Origin: Casuarina equisetifolia
Lineage: Eukaryota; Streptophyta; Magnoliopsida; Fagales; Casuarinaceae
DNA length: 64,000 bases
NCBI GenBank assembly: GCA_028551475.1
Contig: CM052356.1
Location: 27,059,884-27,123,883, forward strand
Direction of reading: 5' to 3'
Part shown: piece after piece, positions 34,829 through 47,690 of the stretch
How positions within the stretch are numbered: the stretch's first letter is position 1
Layout of the letters: every line of letters begins with the position of its first letter
Notes under the pieces: model-generated
Seen by the model: only the letters and a program-made list of their open reading frames with translations
The model's database searches: none
What the model was told of the DNA's origin: nothing
Translations under genes and position numbers: made by a program

Positions 34829-36307
34829 TATTAGAAAAATTCAACCAAATCGCATCATTCACGTAGAGATCGAATATATAAATATAGAAACGCATACACT
34901 AAACACAGTAAATTTAAGAGGCTTAAAATATCATAATGTTCTATATTCCTTGTAGTCTCTTCTCATTATATTTTCTCATACATTTTCTTTCATTAAACAA
35001 TTATCTTATGAATTCTCTCACCAACTAGAATTAATAAGAGGGACCCTCTCCAATAATTAGCCCCTCATGGGAATTCTTTTAATTCGCTCACTAGGTTTCT
35101 TTATACTTCCAATAGCAACCTAAAGGAATCTTAATCGAATATTACTAAGAAAACCTACTTCCATAAGAGGATAAGAATCCTTATTTGATACTATCAGGAA
35201 GCATATTGCATTTAGAAGATATTTCTTAATTTCACAATTATATAAAGACCCATGATTGTAATGACAACTATACTATTTAACCTAATTGTTTCACCAATCC
35301 TAACAATCTCCCTCTTGGAACAATTTGTGCAACATCTTTGCATTATAGGAAAGTATAGAAAATACTTTCAAATTATCAACCACATAACCACAATCTTTGG
35401 AAAGAGAAAGATTGGAGAAACTCTCTTCAACTTCCATAACTACAGACTTTAGATAGAAAAAGATTGAAGAAACTCTCTTCAATCACAATCTTTTGAAAGA
35501 GAAGATTATAAAAACTCTTTTCTAAGACAAGCCATCGCATGGGCTTTTTCCATCAAAGTGCCTCTTCTACTGCAAGACCATCAATAAAAATGAAATCATG
35601 GAACTTCTACACAATTAAAATCACTCTTCGAACTCTCCAATGAAGAATCCACCTCCTATCCAGAATTGTTGGTGCTTCCCACGAATCAACCATTGGAACC
35701 TCAATACACCTCATATGGATATTAACAAACTTGAAAATTCCAAAATCTTATTTCATTAACCATATCAATATAGAAGCATCACAAGCTCCCCTTTAATCAA
35801 CAATTCATCAATAACATCAACAAAGTGTTCCCCCTTATACATCAATCCATCTTCAAACAACAATATCTCCACCATTCTCTAACGTGTAGCACCACAACTT
35901 GAGTCAAAGAAACACAACAACCACCATAAACAGTATGATCAACCTGATTTTCAATCCAACAACTTAAAAAAAATATTGATAATCTCCAAAATGTCATGTT
36001 CTTCAACAAAAATCTTCAATTTGGCTTATAAATGCTCAAATCTAAACAGAGAGACATAGATATACTCTTTGCAGACCTTAATCCACAACTCCAATAACAT
36101 ATTATAGTTGATCTACATTAATATCATTCAAAATCAAATTAGATTTAAGGAAAGAGATAACCTCACTTCAAAACATCTGTTTGCTTCTTTAATTGTGTCT
36201 AGTACATTCGATCTATCATCGATGGTTCCAATTTCATAATTATATAAAGACCCTTAATTGTAACGATAATCATAACCTTTAACTTAATTAGTCCTTCAAT
36301 CTTGACA
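34829..36307 (-). mobile_element. Internally deleted LTR retrotransposon remnant, 1.5 kb
   Basis: The segment is flanked by a 5-bp direct repeat GATAC (34824-34828 and 36308-36312) and is absent from the paralogous unit 2 at about 41838. On the minus strand its 3' LTR is 35305-34829, starting TGTTAGGATTGG and preceded by the purine tract CCAAGAGGGAGAT. The other end (36307 leftward) starts TGTCAAGATTG and matches the LTR for only about 85 bp. One LTR and most of the interior are therefore lost or badly decayed. No coding motif remains. Confidence 0.7.
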
Positions 36308-36823
36308 GATACATGTACTGAAAGTTTGAAAATGGAAGGTTGACTACCAACCAATACAATTATACTAAAGCATTTGTATAATTTCATAATGTTCTTTTTG
36401 CATGACAAGTGTCAGTGCATTGTCTAAACCAAATTGCTTATTTTTCATGACCTTTATTGTGGTAGACAAGTTTCTTGTTAGCTAGGGCAGCCTTCCAACC
36501 AATGATAAAACCTAAGAGAGTCAAAAATCTCTTTTACTCCTATCACCAGTCTAAATTTGAACCGACATTCCCAATGAAACTAAAACTATTGTCATCATAT
36601 TTTACTATATACCAAACCAACATATGGAGCCCTGACAACTTACAATTGTTGGACGACTATAAACCATATCACACACAACGCTTCAAAGTACACTCGAGTA
36701 AAGAGCACGTGAGATGAGCTGCTCCTCTTTATTCGACAGTGAAAAAGATGCTAAAAACCTTAAATGACCAGCAACTGGGGTTTTTAGAATGCCGTACAAA
36801 AAGCATTTAGAGCCATGGTGTAG

Positions 36824-36859
36824 TCTCTCTCTCCCTCTCCCTCTCTCTCTCTCTCTCTT
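36824..36859. repeat. CT-rich microsatellite
   Basis: This is a tctctccctctccctctctct tract within duplication unit 1. Unit 2 has a shorter CT run plus a T/A homopolymer at the same place (about 42371-42407). Confidence 0.7.
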
Positions 36860-37955
36860 AAACATAATTGGTGAAAGTGGGTGTGAGGTGTCTCCAGCCC
36901 AGCTCTTTGGTCCGGCCCCAACCAACTGATGGACAGTGTACGTAAATGTTTGATTTCAAACTCGTTGTCGCACTAAGAATTAATTCTTCAGTCTCGAACA
37001 TGTTTCCAACAGAAAATAAGTGCATCGATCACATGGAGCAACAATTGGGCAATTAATTCATATCATAATTTTCCACAATACACACAGCTATCAAAGCTTG
37101 TAGTATTTTCTTAGAGACTGCTTAAAATCGTTCACTGCTTTCTTCGGCTGCAACGTGATATTTTTCTTCAAAAATGAATATCTTTGATTATGATTGTAGT
37201 AGATGTAGAAGCATTATTTTTTGTTATGCTGCTTAAGTTTTAAATCAAATAAAGCAACCATCTAGAATTATGCGAATAGAGTTATACTTCACAACGATAA
37301 AGAGAACTTGGTTAAAGTTCACATCTTTTTTTAAAAAAAAAAATTCAATTATTTGTCGTCCAACAAGATACGAATTGAGCTTGGCATTTTCAATCTCTCC
37401 AATTCCTTTTTCTTTAACGATCATTTGTAGCACAATCTCTACTAACTTGATCAATTACTAAGACTTGTTTCTATAAAGAAATTCAATCAACTCCATGAAG
37501 ACATGCTACTATGAGAACTAAATGATTTTACAACTTTGGAATTAGTGAAAGGTTCTTGAGCTCCAATTTACTTCGATTTAGTATATATGCAATATTAAAT
37601 TTTAATGGGTCATATATCTAAGGTGCCTAATATGTCTCATTTATCAAATTAATAACAACTTTTTGCTCTTTATCTTCTTATATGTTATGAAAATCAAATG
37701 AGAACCCTATATATATACACACAAATAACGAATTGATCTCAAGTAATATCTTCCACTTTTTGTGAAGGTCACACCTAAGGCTCCAACTCCTTGATATAAA
37801 ATGTTGTTGTCATTGTAAGAACTTAGGACACACAACTACAACTTATCTGATTAGACTTAAGAAAAAAACTACATAAAATAAACAAGGTCTGGATGCCAAA
37901 GAATTAATGTGAAACTAACTTTCATGGACCCAAAATAAAAGTACCACAAGCTCCC

Positions 37956-38159
37956 ATGACTGAATTTGTTTCATGGGTTTTGAGTACCGAGATGGAGAAG
38001 GAGCTTCTCACAAATGTATGGTACCTAGATTGCGGATACTCAAGGCATATGACAAGCTACAAGAAACTATTTACTATCCTTGAAATCAAGGCCAAAGCCA
38101 GGGTTTCTTCTCAAGACAACTTCAAAGGAAGGATAAAAAGAAGCCAGCAACATGGGTAA
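37956..38159 (+). pseudogene. Copia protease-region relic
   Basis: One frame reads ...NVWYLDCGYSRHMTSYKKLF..., matching the start of copia retrotransposon proteases, where the active site is normally D-S/T-G. Here it is D-C-G, so the catalytic motif is altered. The frame stops at 38160. No LTRs or other pol domains are detectable nearby, so this is an isolated, decayed fragment. Confidence 0.7.
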
Positions 38160-38469
38160 TTCTAAAACACTTTCAATCTTTTATATGTCATATGTTGTAG
38201 GATTGACATTTAAATTGTTAAGTATAAGTCAACTTTATGATGGAGAATTTAATAAAAAATTAAAAACTTCACAATGCATTGTCGAAAACAATGAAAGTTA
38301 AAAAACCATTGTTGGAAAAGAAAAGGAAATATGTTTTTTTTTCTTTGAATCTAGGGTATATACTATTGGAGAAACATTGCTACAAATAAGGATGATGGGC
38401 ATATGACACACAAAAATTAGGACATATGTAACATACTTTATTTTTCACATTAAAAATCTATTGATCTAT

Positions 38470-38702
38470 CCACATGCTTTCGCACCAAGCGCGTATTGAG
38501 AGTGCTGAAACCACTGTACCATCCTTGAAACCTTCATTATGGAAGCTGAAGCCCTGTTTTGTGTCAGAAGAAACCATCCTAGAAGGCAGCAAATTACCAA
38601 ATATGTCCCAAGACAGTCCATCGACAGCCAAACTTCCATCCGCATCTTCTGGAGCCGCATCCTCAACCGCTGCAACGACGTTACCGAGAAGCTTATGACG
38701 GA
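38470..38702 (-). other. Unidentified coding-like fragment
   Basis: Read in one minus-strand frame, the stretch gives about 75 residues without stop (including EDAAPEDADGSLAVDGLSW and SRMVSSDTKQGFSFHN), with more balanced base composition than its surroundings. I do not recognise it. It could be a fragment of a captured host exon or a transposon gene. Longer frames overlap it in the other phases, which weakens the case. Confidence 0.3.
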
Positions 38703-40359
38703 AGAGTGACGTCGCAATGCAATAACGAGAGAGGATAGATGAAGGACAATTTTCGTGACAAGGTTACTCTTTTGTGATTGCAATGAAGCCACTTAGGGGG
38801 AAATTGGAAGCTACTATAATGCCATTGGGAACGATAGTCGTAAGAAAATTATAATGGGAGTCTACTTTATGGGAATAAGTGATATTAAAGTCAAACTATA
38901 ATCTAATCTGATAAGTTTGTGATTGTTATTTCTTAGTACGAGGGCAATGGATAGATTTTTAGCATGGAGTTGGGGAGGAGCTTTGAGTTGGGTTAGTCCA
39001 GCCTATATTAGGGATTTATTATTGGGTTGTATTAGGGTAATGTGGCCCTAAGGTTTAAAAGAAACAAAATATAGGTTTTTTTTAAGTGTTTGGCCATAAA
39101 AAAGAAAAGAGAGAGAGCAAAGAAAAAGAGTAGAATTTCGCAGGAATTAGAAAACCTGTGCAGTAATTGGTCAAACGTTTGATTAAGGTCGATCTGTGGT
39201 TCAATTGAGCTGATTTTTTATCAATAGGTTCAGAATTTGGTGTTCTTCATTGTGAATAGTTAGATTGTCATTTGGAGATCTTTAAATCAACAGATCTTGG
39301 TTAAAAATCTGAGTAATATTTCTCCAACTTTTCTTAGTTAAGTTTATGTTTACAACTTGTTCTTCACTATTAATTGGTAATTCTATTGTTATTTAAATTG
39401 ATAAATCTTTGTCCTATTGCTATTGTTGAGGACTTGATTGGATTGTAAACCTAACGATTTATATAGTGAAGATTTCGGTGGACTCTGTGATCAGTCATAT
39501 GATTTTTATCCTTCACATTGGAGGAGTTTTTCATGTTAAAATTCTCTTATGTTGATTGTGATATTTGCATATTTACTTGTGATTCAAATACATTGTTAGT
39601 GTTTTAGTATATCCTCACAGGTTCAATTAAAGTGGGAAACTTTATATGTTGTTTTTTCCATCACTTTGTCCACTTTGGGTGGAAGAAAGTATAATATATC
39701 AAAAAAGTAAGTAAGATGATGTGACTATATCCTTACTTAGCTACTCTTTTTATTTTACTGATACTTTGGAATAAAATTTAAGTCCATAACACGTAAGTCT
39801 AAGTTAAATATCATACACAACTTAAAATCTGAGTTGAATAATGCCTAGTAGAGAACACATACATTCTTATATCATGTTACCATTAATTGGACATTTATAC
39901 GTACGTAGACAAAGAAGCAGTTTATATTGGTGGTGGGAAGTTGCCACTTACAAATCCGAATTCTAAAACAGTTTATGAGCCCTAATTTGAACAATGAAAA
40001 CTTGTATACAAATGCAATACTACAATAAATAGACAAAAGTTTAGCTCAATTGAGAGCCTAGCCCGATTTTGAAAGTAGATGTTGTTTAAGATATCTTTAT
40101 TCAAGGTTTAACATTGAAGATGCATGAGTTAATAAAAAAACAAAATAAAACAAAATGTTACAAAATCAATCACGTTATAAACTCATGTTTTCATATCCAA
40201 TTTATAGTGGCCAAATAATTGGGCTGCTAAAATTGGGGCGAATATGGGAAACCGGATGTGCATGCATTACGAGGAAAACATCCTAGTGGTGCAGCCCAGA
40301 GTGTCTGGGTGTTGGCCTGTACGATGCTCGAAATTTACGGCCATTGCATGGCGTGGTGC

Positions 40360-41283
40360 ATGGGAAAGCAGTTGTTTTTGTTGATGCTTTTATGTTCTTG
40401 GTTATAATCAAAAGTACAAGCGATCACTGTAGTCATCTCGCCTCGTACTTTGTGATAAACCCCCTGCGAATGTGATCATGAAATGTTTGTCGAGATATGA
40501 TTGTTTAGTTGCGCTTATCAGTATTAAAGTTGAAAAGCCTGCCGCTTCACCTACTCTTCCTCCACCTGCTGAATCTCTTTTCCAGAGGATGATAAATACT
40601 GGACACGGTAATGCTTCTACAGCAAGTGATCAAAATATATTAGCTTATCTTCATGGTCATAGAATGATAAAAAGGGATCTGGTATTGATGGCGTTATCTT
40701 TTTCTTTTTCTGTTCTTTTCTCTAATACTACTTCTGTAAGCAAACATGTCACAGAAAGGTCGAACATTTGGACAAGAATACGGAGACTGACGCCAATTCA
40801 TGATCCGAAAACACTAAGTCAATAATAGTAACTAAGAATGAAGGATTGTAAAAGATTATAGCTTGAGGGAGCCCTTGTCAGCTCCAACCACTCCACCATC
40901 AACCACTCTTTTATATCTACGACACCATCCTCATCGCGTCCACTCTAGATTGCCATCGTCGTCAGTTTTCTCCTGCTTCAATTCTCTTTCTCTCTTTCGT
41001 TGGGTTTGCTAGAGCTGAATTCAAACATGAGTCGATATGATCAGAACAAGCCTCAAGGTAAGCTTCCCTCTTCATCTTTTTTGTTACTTTTCGATTACTG
41101 GGCTACCATAACGTTGGGAGTGTCCGAAATTTGCAGTTGCGGATGATGCACCAGCTGTCGTAGAGGGTTCCTTTGTGGCCCCAAATCCGGGTGATAAGCC
41201 GATGAAGGATTATCAAGGAGACCCTCAAGATGTCCCTTCTAAAGGGTATAACAAGGCTAAGGGTGACGGGTTCTGGAGGGGAT

Positions 41284-41326
<43 letters not shown>

Positions 41327-42472
41327 TTATAAGCTTGCAAAGACATGCATTCAAACGTACAGACTAAAACACTGATATTTGTTTTTTCGTATTTGTAGTT
41401 GTTCTGGCATTTGTTGCTACTGTTATCTGGATACGTGCTTCTGAGGATTGAGAGAACTCTTCAGGAAAATTGCTGTCTTTGTACCCTACTTATATCCTTT
41501 GGATCTTATGATTGTGACTATACTGTTGTGCTTATAATATGATACAGCCAGATTGAACTATTTTGATGTTAAGGTGTCAGCTTAACTTTTGTTAGAGTTT
41601 TTTATGCTAAGGTGTAATGATAGACTAAACCCACTCTTGTGGTCTCTCCTAAATATTGAAACCGTCAATTCATCGCCTGAAAATGAACTTTTGTTTGACT
41701 GTTCATCTACCAACTAATTACATAATTGCCTTTGAAATTCTAGAGGACTGGGATTCAAGGCATGTATAAGACTCCTAATTGTACTTGAGTAAAGAATACT
41801 GGAGATGAACTGTTCCACGTTATTGCTGTATCGTGATACATCTGCTGAAAATATGAAAATGAAAGACTGACTACTTACTAGTATAATTATACTGAAGCAC
41901 CTGTATAAATTCAGAATGTTCTTTTTGCACGACAAGTTAATGCATTGTCTAAACCAAATTGCTTATTTTTCATGACGTTTATTGGTAACAGATATTTTTA
42001 TTCTGGTAGACAAGTTTCTTGTCAGCTAGGACAGCCTTCCAACCAGTGATACAACCTAACAGAGTCAAAAATCGCTTTTTCTCCATATCACGAGTCTAAA
42101 TTTGAACCGACATTCCCAATGAAACTAGAACTATCATCATTATATTTTACCATACTCTAAGCCAACATATGGAGCCCTGACAACTTACAATTATCTGGGA
42201 GTCTATAAACCATATCACACACAACGCTTTAAAGTACACTCGAGTAAAGAGCACGTGAGATGAGCTGCTCCTCTTTACTCGACAGTGATACAGCTGCTAA
42301 AACCCTTAAATGAGCAGCAACTGGGGTTTTTAGAATTCCGTACATTAAAGCATTTAGGTCCATGATGTACTTTCTCTCTCTCTCTCTTTTTTTTTTTTTT
42401 AAAAAAAGGGGGTGTGAGGTGTCTCCAACCCAGCTGTTCGGTCCGGCCCCTCTCAACTGATTAGCAGTGTCC
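40360..42472 (+). repeat. Segmental duplication carrying CYSTM, unit 2
   Basis: This is the direct partner of 33283-36940. It lacks the LTR insertion but carries an expanded CT microsatellite in the second intron of its CYSTM gene. Its right end lies about 150 bp before the kinesin CH-domain fragment. Confidence 0.85.
41027..41444 (+). pseudogene. CYSTM copy 2 with intron-2 donor replaced by a CT microsatellite
   Basis: Exon 1 (41027-41057) and exon 2 (41137-41284) keep frame and match copy 1. The last-exon sequence is also present (41399-41444, FCSGICCYCYLDTCF). At the end of exon 2, copy 1 has GGATT|GTAATC but this copy has GGATTGACTCTCTCT leading into (CT)16 at 41287-41318, so the GT donor is gone. 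Read without splicing, the frame continues through the repeat as an alternating Leu-Ser run, then FFVYKLAKTCIQ..., stopping at 41375. The Cys motif would be lost and replaced by a different hydrophobic/basic tail. Two Cys of the motif in the unused exon have also changed (Cys to Tyr, Leu-Cys to Thr-Cys context). It is probably a pseudogene, though a transcript with a novel tail is possible. Confidence 0.8.
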
Positions 42473-42627
42473 GTTCTCTGTTACTGGTACATTTTCCCCA
42501 CTTTTTGGCCCCAATTAATCTGTATGTCTTAAATTTTCTTTACATTCTCAAAATGTTTCATTTCAAACTCCTTTTTTTTTTTATCTTTTTTTTTTACATT
42601 CAAGGGAGGGAAGGAGGGAAATCAAAG

Positions 42628-44330
42628 TCCAGGGGTTTTGGCTGAGGAGGATGATCGGAGTAGTCGGGGCGAAGGATTCACCAGCAGAGCCGTCGGGGGA
42701 GGAGTTTAGGCTGGGATTGAGAAGTGGGATCATTCCCTGCAATGTACTCAACAAAGTTCACCCCGGAGCTGTGACCAAGGTAAAGCTTCCCTACCCTCAT
42801 CTTCATTTCAATTCTGAGCCTTTTCTGCCTTTTGACTTTAAGATGTTTACATAGTAGTTCAATTTGTTTCCAGGTGGTGGAAAGTCCATGTGATTCTGCT
42901 CTGGTTCCTGATGGGGCGGCATTGTCTGCATTCCAGTGCTTTGAGAACCTGTGAGGAATTTCTTGGATGCTGTGCAGGAAATGGGAATCCCTACGTTTGA
43001 GGCATCTGATCTGGAACAACTATGTGATTAAGGATCCGGATTCTAAAGTTTTCATAGTATATAGTTTTGCGGTGAAGTTATTAAGATCATTCCCACAGAA
43101 TTCTTAGTTGTACAAAGATTTAGGGAAATTTGCACCTATATTTTCCACTAACATAAGAATTTGAGTTGATTTTTGTCAATTTTATATCCAGATTAATCAG
43201 ATGCTTAAGACCAAGGAACAATGGATTAAAACTATAATTCTATCATTTTATTTAAATGAATTCTTCAAATTTCAGGGAGGAAAATCTGCTAGGGTGGTAA
43301 ATTGTGTTTTGGCTCTCAAGTCGTATGATGAATGGAAATAGGGTGTGGAAATTTGGTGGAAATGTGAAGCCAACAGTGTCAGCGAAATCTTTTGTTTGGA
43401 AGAATTCAGAACCCTTCACAGATTCCTTGTCAAAGAACTCCTCAATGAGTGAAAAATCGCTTAATGTTCTATCCTCTTATATTGACTTCAATAAAATGGT
43501 TTGTAAGCCTAACTTTTCTGTTGGACTTGTTTTTCTTCTTGGTTTGTCTAGTTGACTAAAGAAGCTTGAATTTTGTCGTTCTTTAGTTTTCACTGGCGGC
43601 CTGCCAATGGTTCCTTGAGTATGCTTGTTCGTCAGGTTCTAATAGATAAGAAGCCTGAAGAAGTTCCAACGGTAAGGAATCGGAACTTTTAACTACTGCT
43701 TTGTGAAAGTACCTGAAACTAGAATCCACCGTGGTTGAATTTTAGTAATTATCTGCGTTTGAAATGTTACATTCAATTAACTACTAAGAAAATGCGTACT
43801 AAAGTTGACAAAGCTGATTGCTGATTGCTGATTGCCCATTTCAACATGAGAGAGGATCTTAATTACTATTATTGACCATGCACCTTTACTTTGAAGCTGG
43901 TTTAATTGTTACCTATCCAATGATAGATATTGTTTCCTATTGCTTATTTGATGGTTATTTTGCTCATTTGCATGAAACAGTTGGTTGAATCTGTGCTCAG
44001 TAAGGTGGTGGAGTTTGAGCATCGAATTTCATGCCAGTTTGAGCTGGTATGTTAGCTTTGGTCGTCGAATAAAATCTAATTTCTTTTTCTGCGGAAGGAA
44101 ACAATTTAAGCAGAGAGCTCCTTTTCAAGTAAATAAGGCAGTCAACAACATTGTTCATTGGATCCCAAAAGAGTTTTCTTTTTTTAAACTGTACTTTTCC
44201 TTTATCTAATTTCTTCGTATCTAATTGCTTATTTCTTCATTTTCTTGTAATCCATAGATGAAAGCAACTCCAAAAAATATGATTATTTCTCATGGAAGCA
44301 AATTGAAATTCACTTATGGTGATAAAAAGG
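42628..44330 (+). pseudogene. KIN-14 kinesin, calponin-homology half, broken
   Basis: The CH domain of plant KIN-14 kinesins binds actin or microtubules. Exon remnants: about 42628-42780 (WLRRMIGVVGAKD... RSGIIPCNVLNKVHPGAV), 42874-43019 (VVESPCDSALVPDGAALSAF...), 43276-43498 (GGKSARVVNCVLALKSYDEW ... SLNVLSSYIDFNKM), about 43602-43671 (SLSMLVRQVLIDKKPEEVPT), 43981-44046 (LVESVLSKVVEFEHRIS) and 44259-44330 (MKATPKNMIISHGSK). Damage: no start exon upstream; a 2-bp insertion (extra CT) before GTGAGG in the second exon shifts frame; the donor after that exon is CT instead of GT; a deletion after DEWK gives a stop and shift; one Glu is missing in the fifth. The coiled coil and motor do not follow. 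Sequence after 44330 runs into repeats. Confidence 0.88.
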
Positions 44331-44666
44331 TAATTGATCAATCAATATAAGTGTCATGTCTTCAATGTCATAGCCTAATTGAGTGGAGTAATATTTTTGA
44401 CATTTTCTTTCTCTATTGCTGTAATATTTCATATGGAACATAAAAAATGAGAAAGTGATGCAGAAAGAGGAATTAATCCCAAGAAGTTACATTGCTGACA
44501 AGGAATCAAAGAGGCAACTCCTAAGATAGGAAATACAAAGGAAAATGGGTGGTGAGGATTTGGATCATGAAAAGAGATATTGAAAACCCAACAAAATTGA
44601 AAAAAGCAAACACTAAAAATGTTATAACACTATTAGTTCTCATAATGGACTTCTTAACTAAGTTTA

Positions 44667-45032
44667 TGTTAAAACTAAGGCCTACACTTAAAACACATGT
44701 TTAAAGGTGGATTACCCTTAGCCATTAATAAAGTCACAGTGTAGGTCATCTAAAATCAGTGTGGGATTACGTAATTCCTAACATATCCCCTTCGGAAGGC
44801 TACAAGCTAAAGTGGGATAGAACTCAACTTGGTAATTAACATCCAAGCCTTGTACAGGGAAGATAAACCTAGCAAGCTCGATGGCCCAGCCCAAATATAA
44901 CTTGGCTTCAATGTCATGTTAAAGTTTGGACCCCAACACTTAAAATGTGCATCTTACGGTGGGACACCCCAATCATTAGTAAGGCCAATTATTCAACCAT
45001 CCAAGATCGATGTGGAATTATATTCCACACCA
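44667..45032 (-). mobile_element. TRIM-like element, inverted copy
   Basis: Two ~117-bp terminal repeats (44667-44783 and 44917-45032) with TG...CA ends enclose about 130 bp. On the minus strand the segment after the first repeat reads TGACATTGAAGCC (initiator-Met primer-site-like, two or three changes). The second repeat is preceded by CCGAAGGGGATA, a purine tract. Total 366 bp, a normal TRIM size. Confidence 0.65.
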
Positions 45033-45638
45033 TGTCCCTTCTCTACGTGGGGCAAACCATTGAGATCGGCAAAGAGGGCCAACGGTTTACTACCCAACAT
45101 GTAAGGCAACTTGAAGGTTTGACCTAGATTTTAAACCAAAGCTCCAACAATAATAGGATTAAATCATTTGAAATAACATGAAGGTAATTATTTACAAAAT
45201 TTAAAATATGTTGCCAACAAACTAAGATAAAACTAGACTAAAACAAAAAAAAGTAACTTTGTTTTGCTCCTTATTCCCAGCTAAGCATCTTCACCCTACT
45301 CTTCTTTTTAGCCAGTCATTATTTATTCATCCCAATAATTACACAAAAACTTATAGAATTGTGGTAACAATTATACAAATACTTATAGACATAAAGACTG
45401 CGAAAACAATTACACAAATATGCACAACTATAGAATATGCAAAACAAAGGGATATATAGTTGCAAAATACAACGAAAAAAATAAAAAAAACATATGCAGG
45501 CCCATGGTTTAAAACTATTATTGTTGAAGCATTCATTTAAAGTCCAAGTCAAACCTTTAGGTTGCCTCACTTGTCGAGTAGTAAACCTATGGGCTCTCTC
45601 TACAATTTCAGTAGTTCGCCCCACGTGGAGAGAGGGCA

Positions 45639-46005
45639 TGTTGCGAAATGTAATCTCACATCGATCCTAAATGGCAAGATAATCAACCTTATAAATGATC
45701 AGGGGTGTTCCACCTTAAGATGCATGTTTTAAGTGTTAAGACCTTGGCTTTAACATGGTATTGAAGCCATGTTACAATTGGGTTGGCCCGCCGAGCTACT
45801 TAGGTTTATCTTTTTCATACAAAGTTGGAAAATAATTATTGGATTGAGTTCTATGCCACTTTAGCTTGTAGCATTTGAAAGGCAATATGTTAAGAATTAT
45901 GTAGTCTTAAAGTAGTTCTGGATGGCCTATTATGTGGCCTTATTAATGGCTAGGGGTAATCCACCTTCAAACATGTGTTTTAAGTGTGGGTCCTAATCTT
46001 AGACA
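45639..46005 (+). mobile_element. TRIM-like element, array unit 1
   Basis: Terminal repeats 45639-45755 and 45888-46005. The primer-site-like TGGTATTGAAGCC follows the first at 45756, and the purine-rich GAAAGGCAATA precedes the second. No coding sequence. Confidence 0.65.
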
Positions 46006-47079
46006 TTCATGTACCCAATGCACCATGGTAGTAAGGGGTCATGGCAACCAAGCAATAGGGCACACCAAGGCAATAAAAGGGCATGGCAGCTAGGCGACAT
46101 CATGCACTGAGGTAACAAAGGAACATGATAGTTAAGCAACATGGGAACACTGTATAAAATATGAGTTGGAGGATGATGCGCGACAACAAAAGCAAGAGTT
46201 ACTTGAAAACATAAAAAAAAAAAAAAAAAAATTGACATCTTTTAGCTCATTCTAAAATATTTCCAAAATCAACTACTATAGAAGAAAGTCGGGATTCTAT
46301 GATATTAGTAGTCATCTTTGCAGTGACCTCTAACTTTGTAATGTTAATCACTATTTCAGGAGAAGGTGGACATAATCAACTCTCGAACATCTTGTAGAGA
46401 CCTTAATTATGAAATGAGACCATTTTATTTTTATTAGGATCTTAAGTGGGCTATCTCTTTTTTTTTTTTTTGTATCTAAGATAATTTGTCTTGTCCCTAA
46501 AGGCTTTAAAAATGCTTTTGGTGTCTATTTTCAATTTATTTTATTATTGTGGGATTGCACTTATGTCTAAATGTTTAGTTGTTCTCTCCCATAACATTTT
46601 ATTGCCTTGTGGACATGTATACAATATTCTATTTTTTTGTTATATTTTGTAACTATATATCCTCCTTGTTCCACAAATTCTATAGTTATGGGTATTTGTG
46701 TAATTGTCTTCGCAAACTTTATGTTTGTGAGTATCTAAGTAATTATTGTTGCAAATTTTATAAGTTTTTATGTAACTGTTGGGATGAAAAATTAGTGATT
46801 AGTTGAAAAGAATAGTAAGGTGAAGATGTTTAATTAGGAATAAGGAGTGGCATGAATATGCTTTTTTATTTTAGTGTAGTCTTATTTTAGTTTGCTGGCA
46901 GCATGTTTTAGGTTTTATAAATGATTACTTTCATGTTATTTCAAATGGTTGAATCCTATTATTGTTGAAACTTTGATTGAAAATTTGGGCTAGACCTTCA
47001 AGTTACCTCACTTGTTGGGTAGTAAACCCATGGGCCCTATTTGTGGTCTTAATAGTTTGCCTTGTGTGGAGAAAGGGTA

Positions 47080-47447
47080 TGTTGTGGAATGTAATCCCAT
47101 ATCAATCCTAGATGGCTGGATAATCATCCTTATTAATGATCAGGGGTTGTCCCACCTTAACATGTACGTTTTGAGTATTATGACCTCAACTTTAACATGG
47201 TATCAAAGCCATATTACATTTAGGCTAGGCTACTAAGCTACCTAGGTTTATCTTCCTCGTACAAGACTTGGACATTAATTACAAGATTGAGTTCTATCCC
47301 ACTTTAGCTTATAGCCTTCTAAAAGAGGTATGCTGAAAATTATGTAGTCTCACACCAAATCTGGATGACCTATTCTGTGGCCTTATTTATAGCTAGGGGT
47401 AATCCACTTTTGAACACGTGTTATGAGGGTGGGCCTTGATTTTAACA
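47080..47447 (+). mobile_element. TRIM-like element, array unit 2
   Basis: Terminal repeats 47080-47197 and 47331-47447. The primer site at 47198 reads TGGTATCAAAGCC, one change from the initiator-Met consensus, the best preserved in the array. The second repeat is preceded by AAAAGAGGTA. Confidence 0.7.
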
Positions 47448-47469
47448 AAAGCTTAAAGTATGACTCAAA

Positions 47470-47690
47470 AGTTCATATACTTAATGCATCGGGGCAACAA
47501 AGGGTTGTGGTAGCTAGGTAGCAAGTACATTAAGGCAGCAAAAAGGTGTGGCAGCTAAGGGGCAAGGTGCATTAGGGTAGTAAAGGGGCATAGTAATTGG
47601 GTAGCAGGGCACATTAGGGCAGCAAAAGGATGTGATAGTCGGACAATAGGGGAATAGGGCATAAGAACAAAAGTTGGAAGATGGCAGACA
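47470..47690. repeat. ~42-bp minisatellite in array unit 2 (also in units 1 and 3 and inverted)
   Basis: Repeats carry a core like GGTAGCAGGGCACATTAGGG and GGCAGCAAAAGGATGTG. Equivalent runs lie at about 46010-46190, 48940-49170, and inverted at about 49600-49790. The unit length is a multiple of three, which creates spurious long frames. Confidence 0.7.

Larger units (their letters stand above)
33283..36940 (+). repeat. Segmental duplication carrying CYSTM, unit 1
   Basis: This unit matches 40360-42472 in direct orientation from gggaaacagttgtttttgac (33283) to the GGTCCGGCCCC segment near 36910. It contains the intact CYSTM gene. A 1479-bp LTR-type insertion at 34829-36307 is absent from unit 2. 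Without it the unit is about 2.17 kb, the same as unit 2 (2.11 kb). Confidence 0.85.
36941..40359. other. Spacer between duplication units, with retroelement relic
   Basis: Mostly AT-rich with no intact gene. It contains a copia protease relic at 37956-38159. A coding-like stretch on the minus strand lies around 38700-38470. Nothing else is recognised. Confidence 0.5.
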
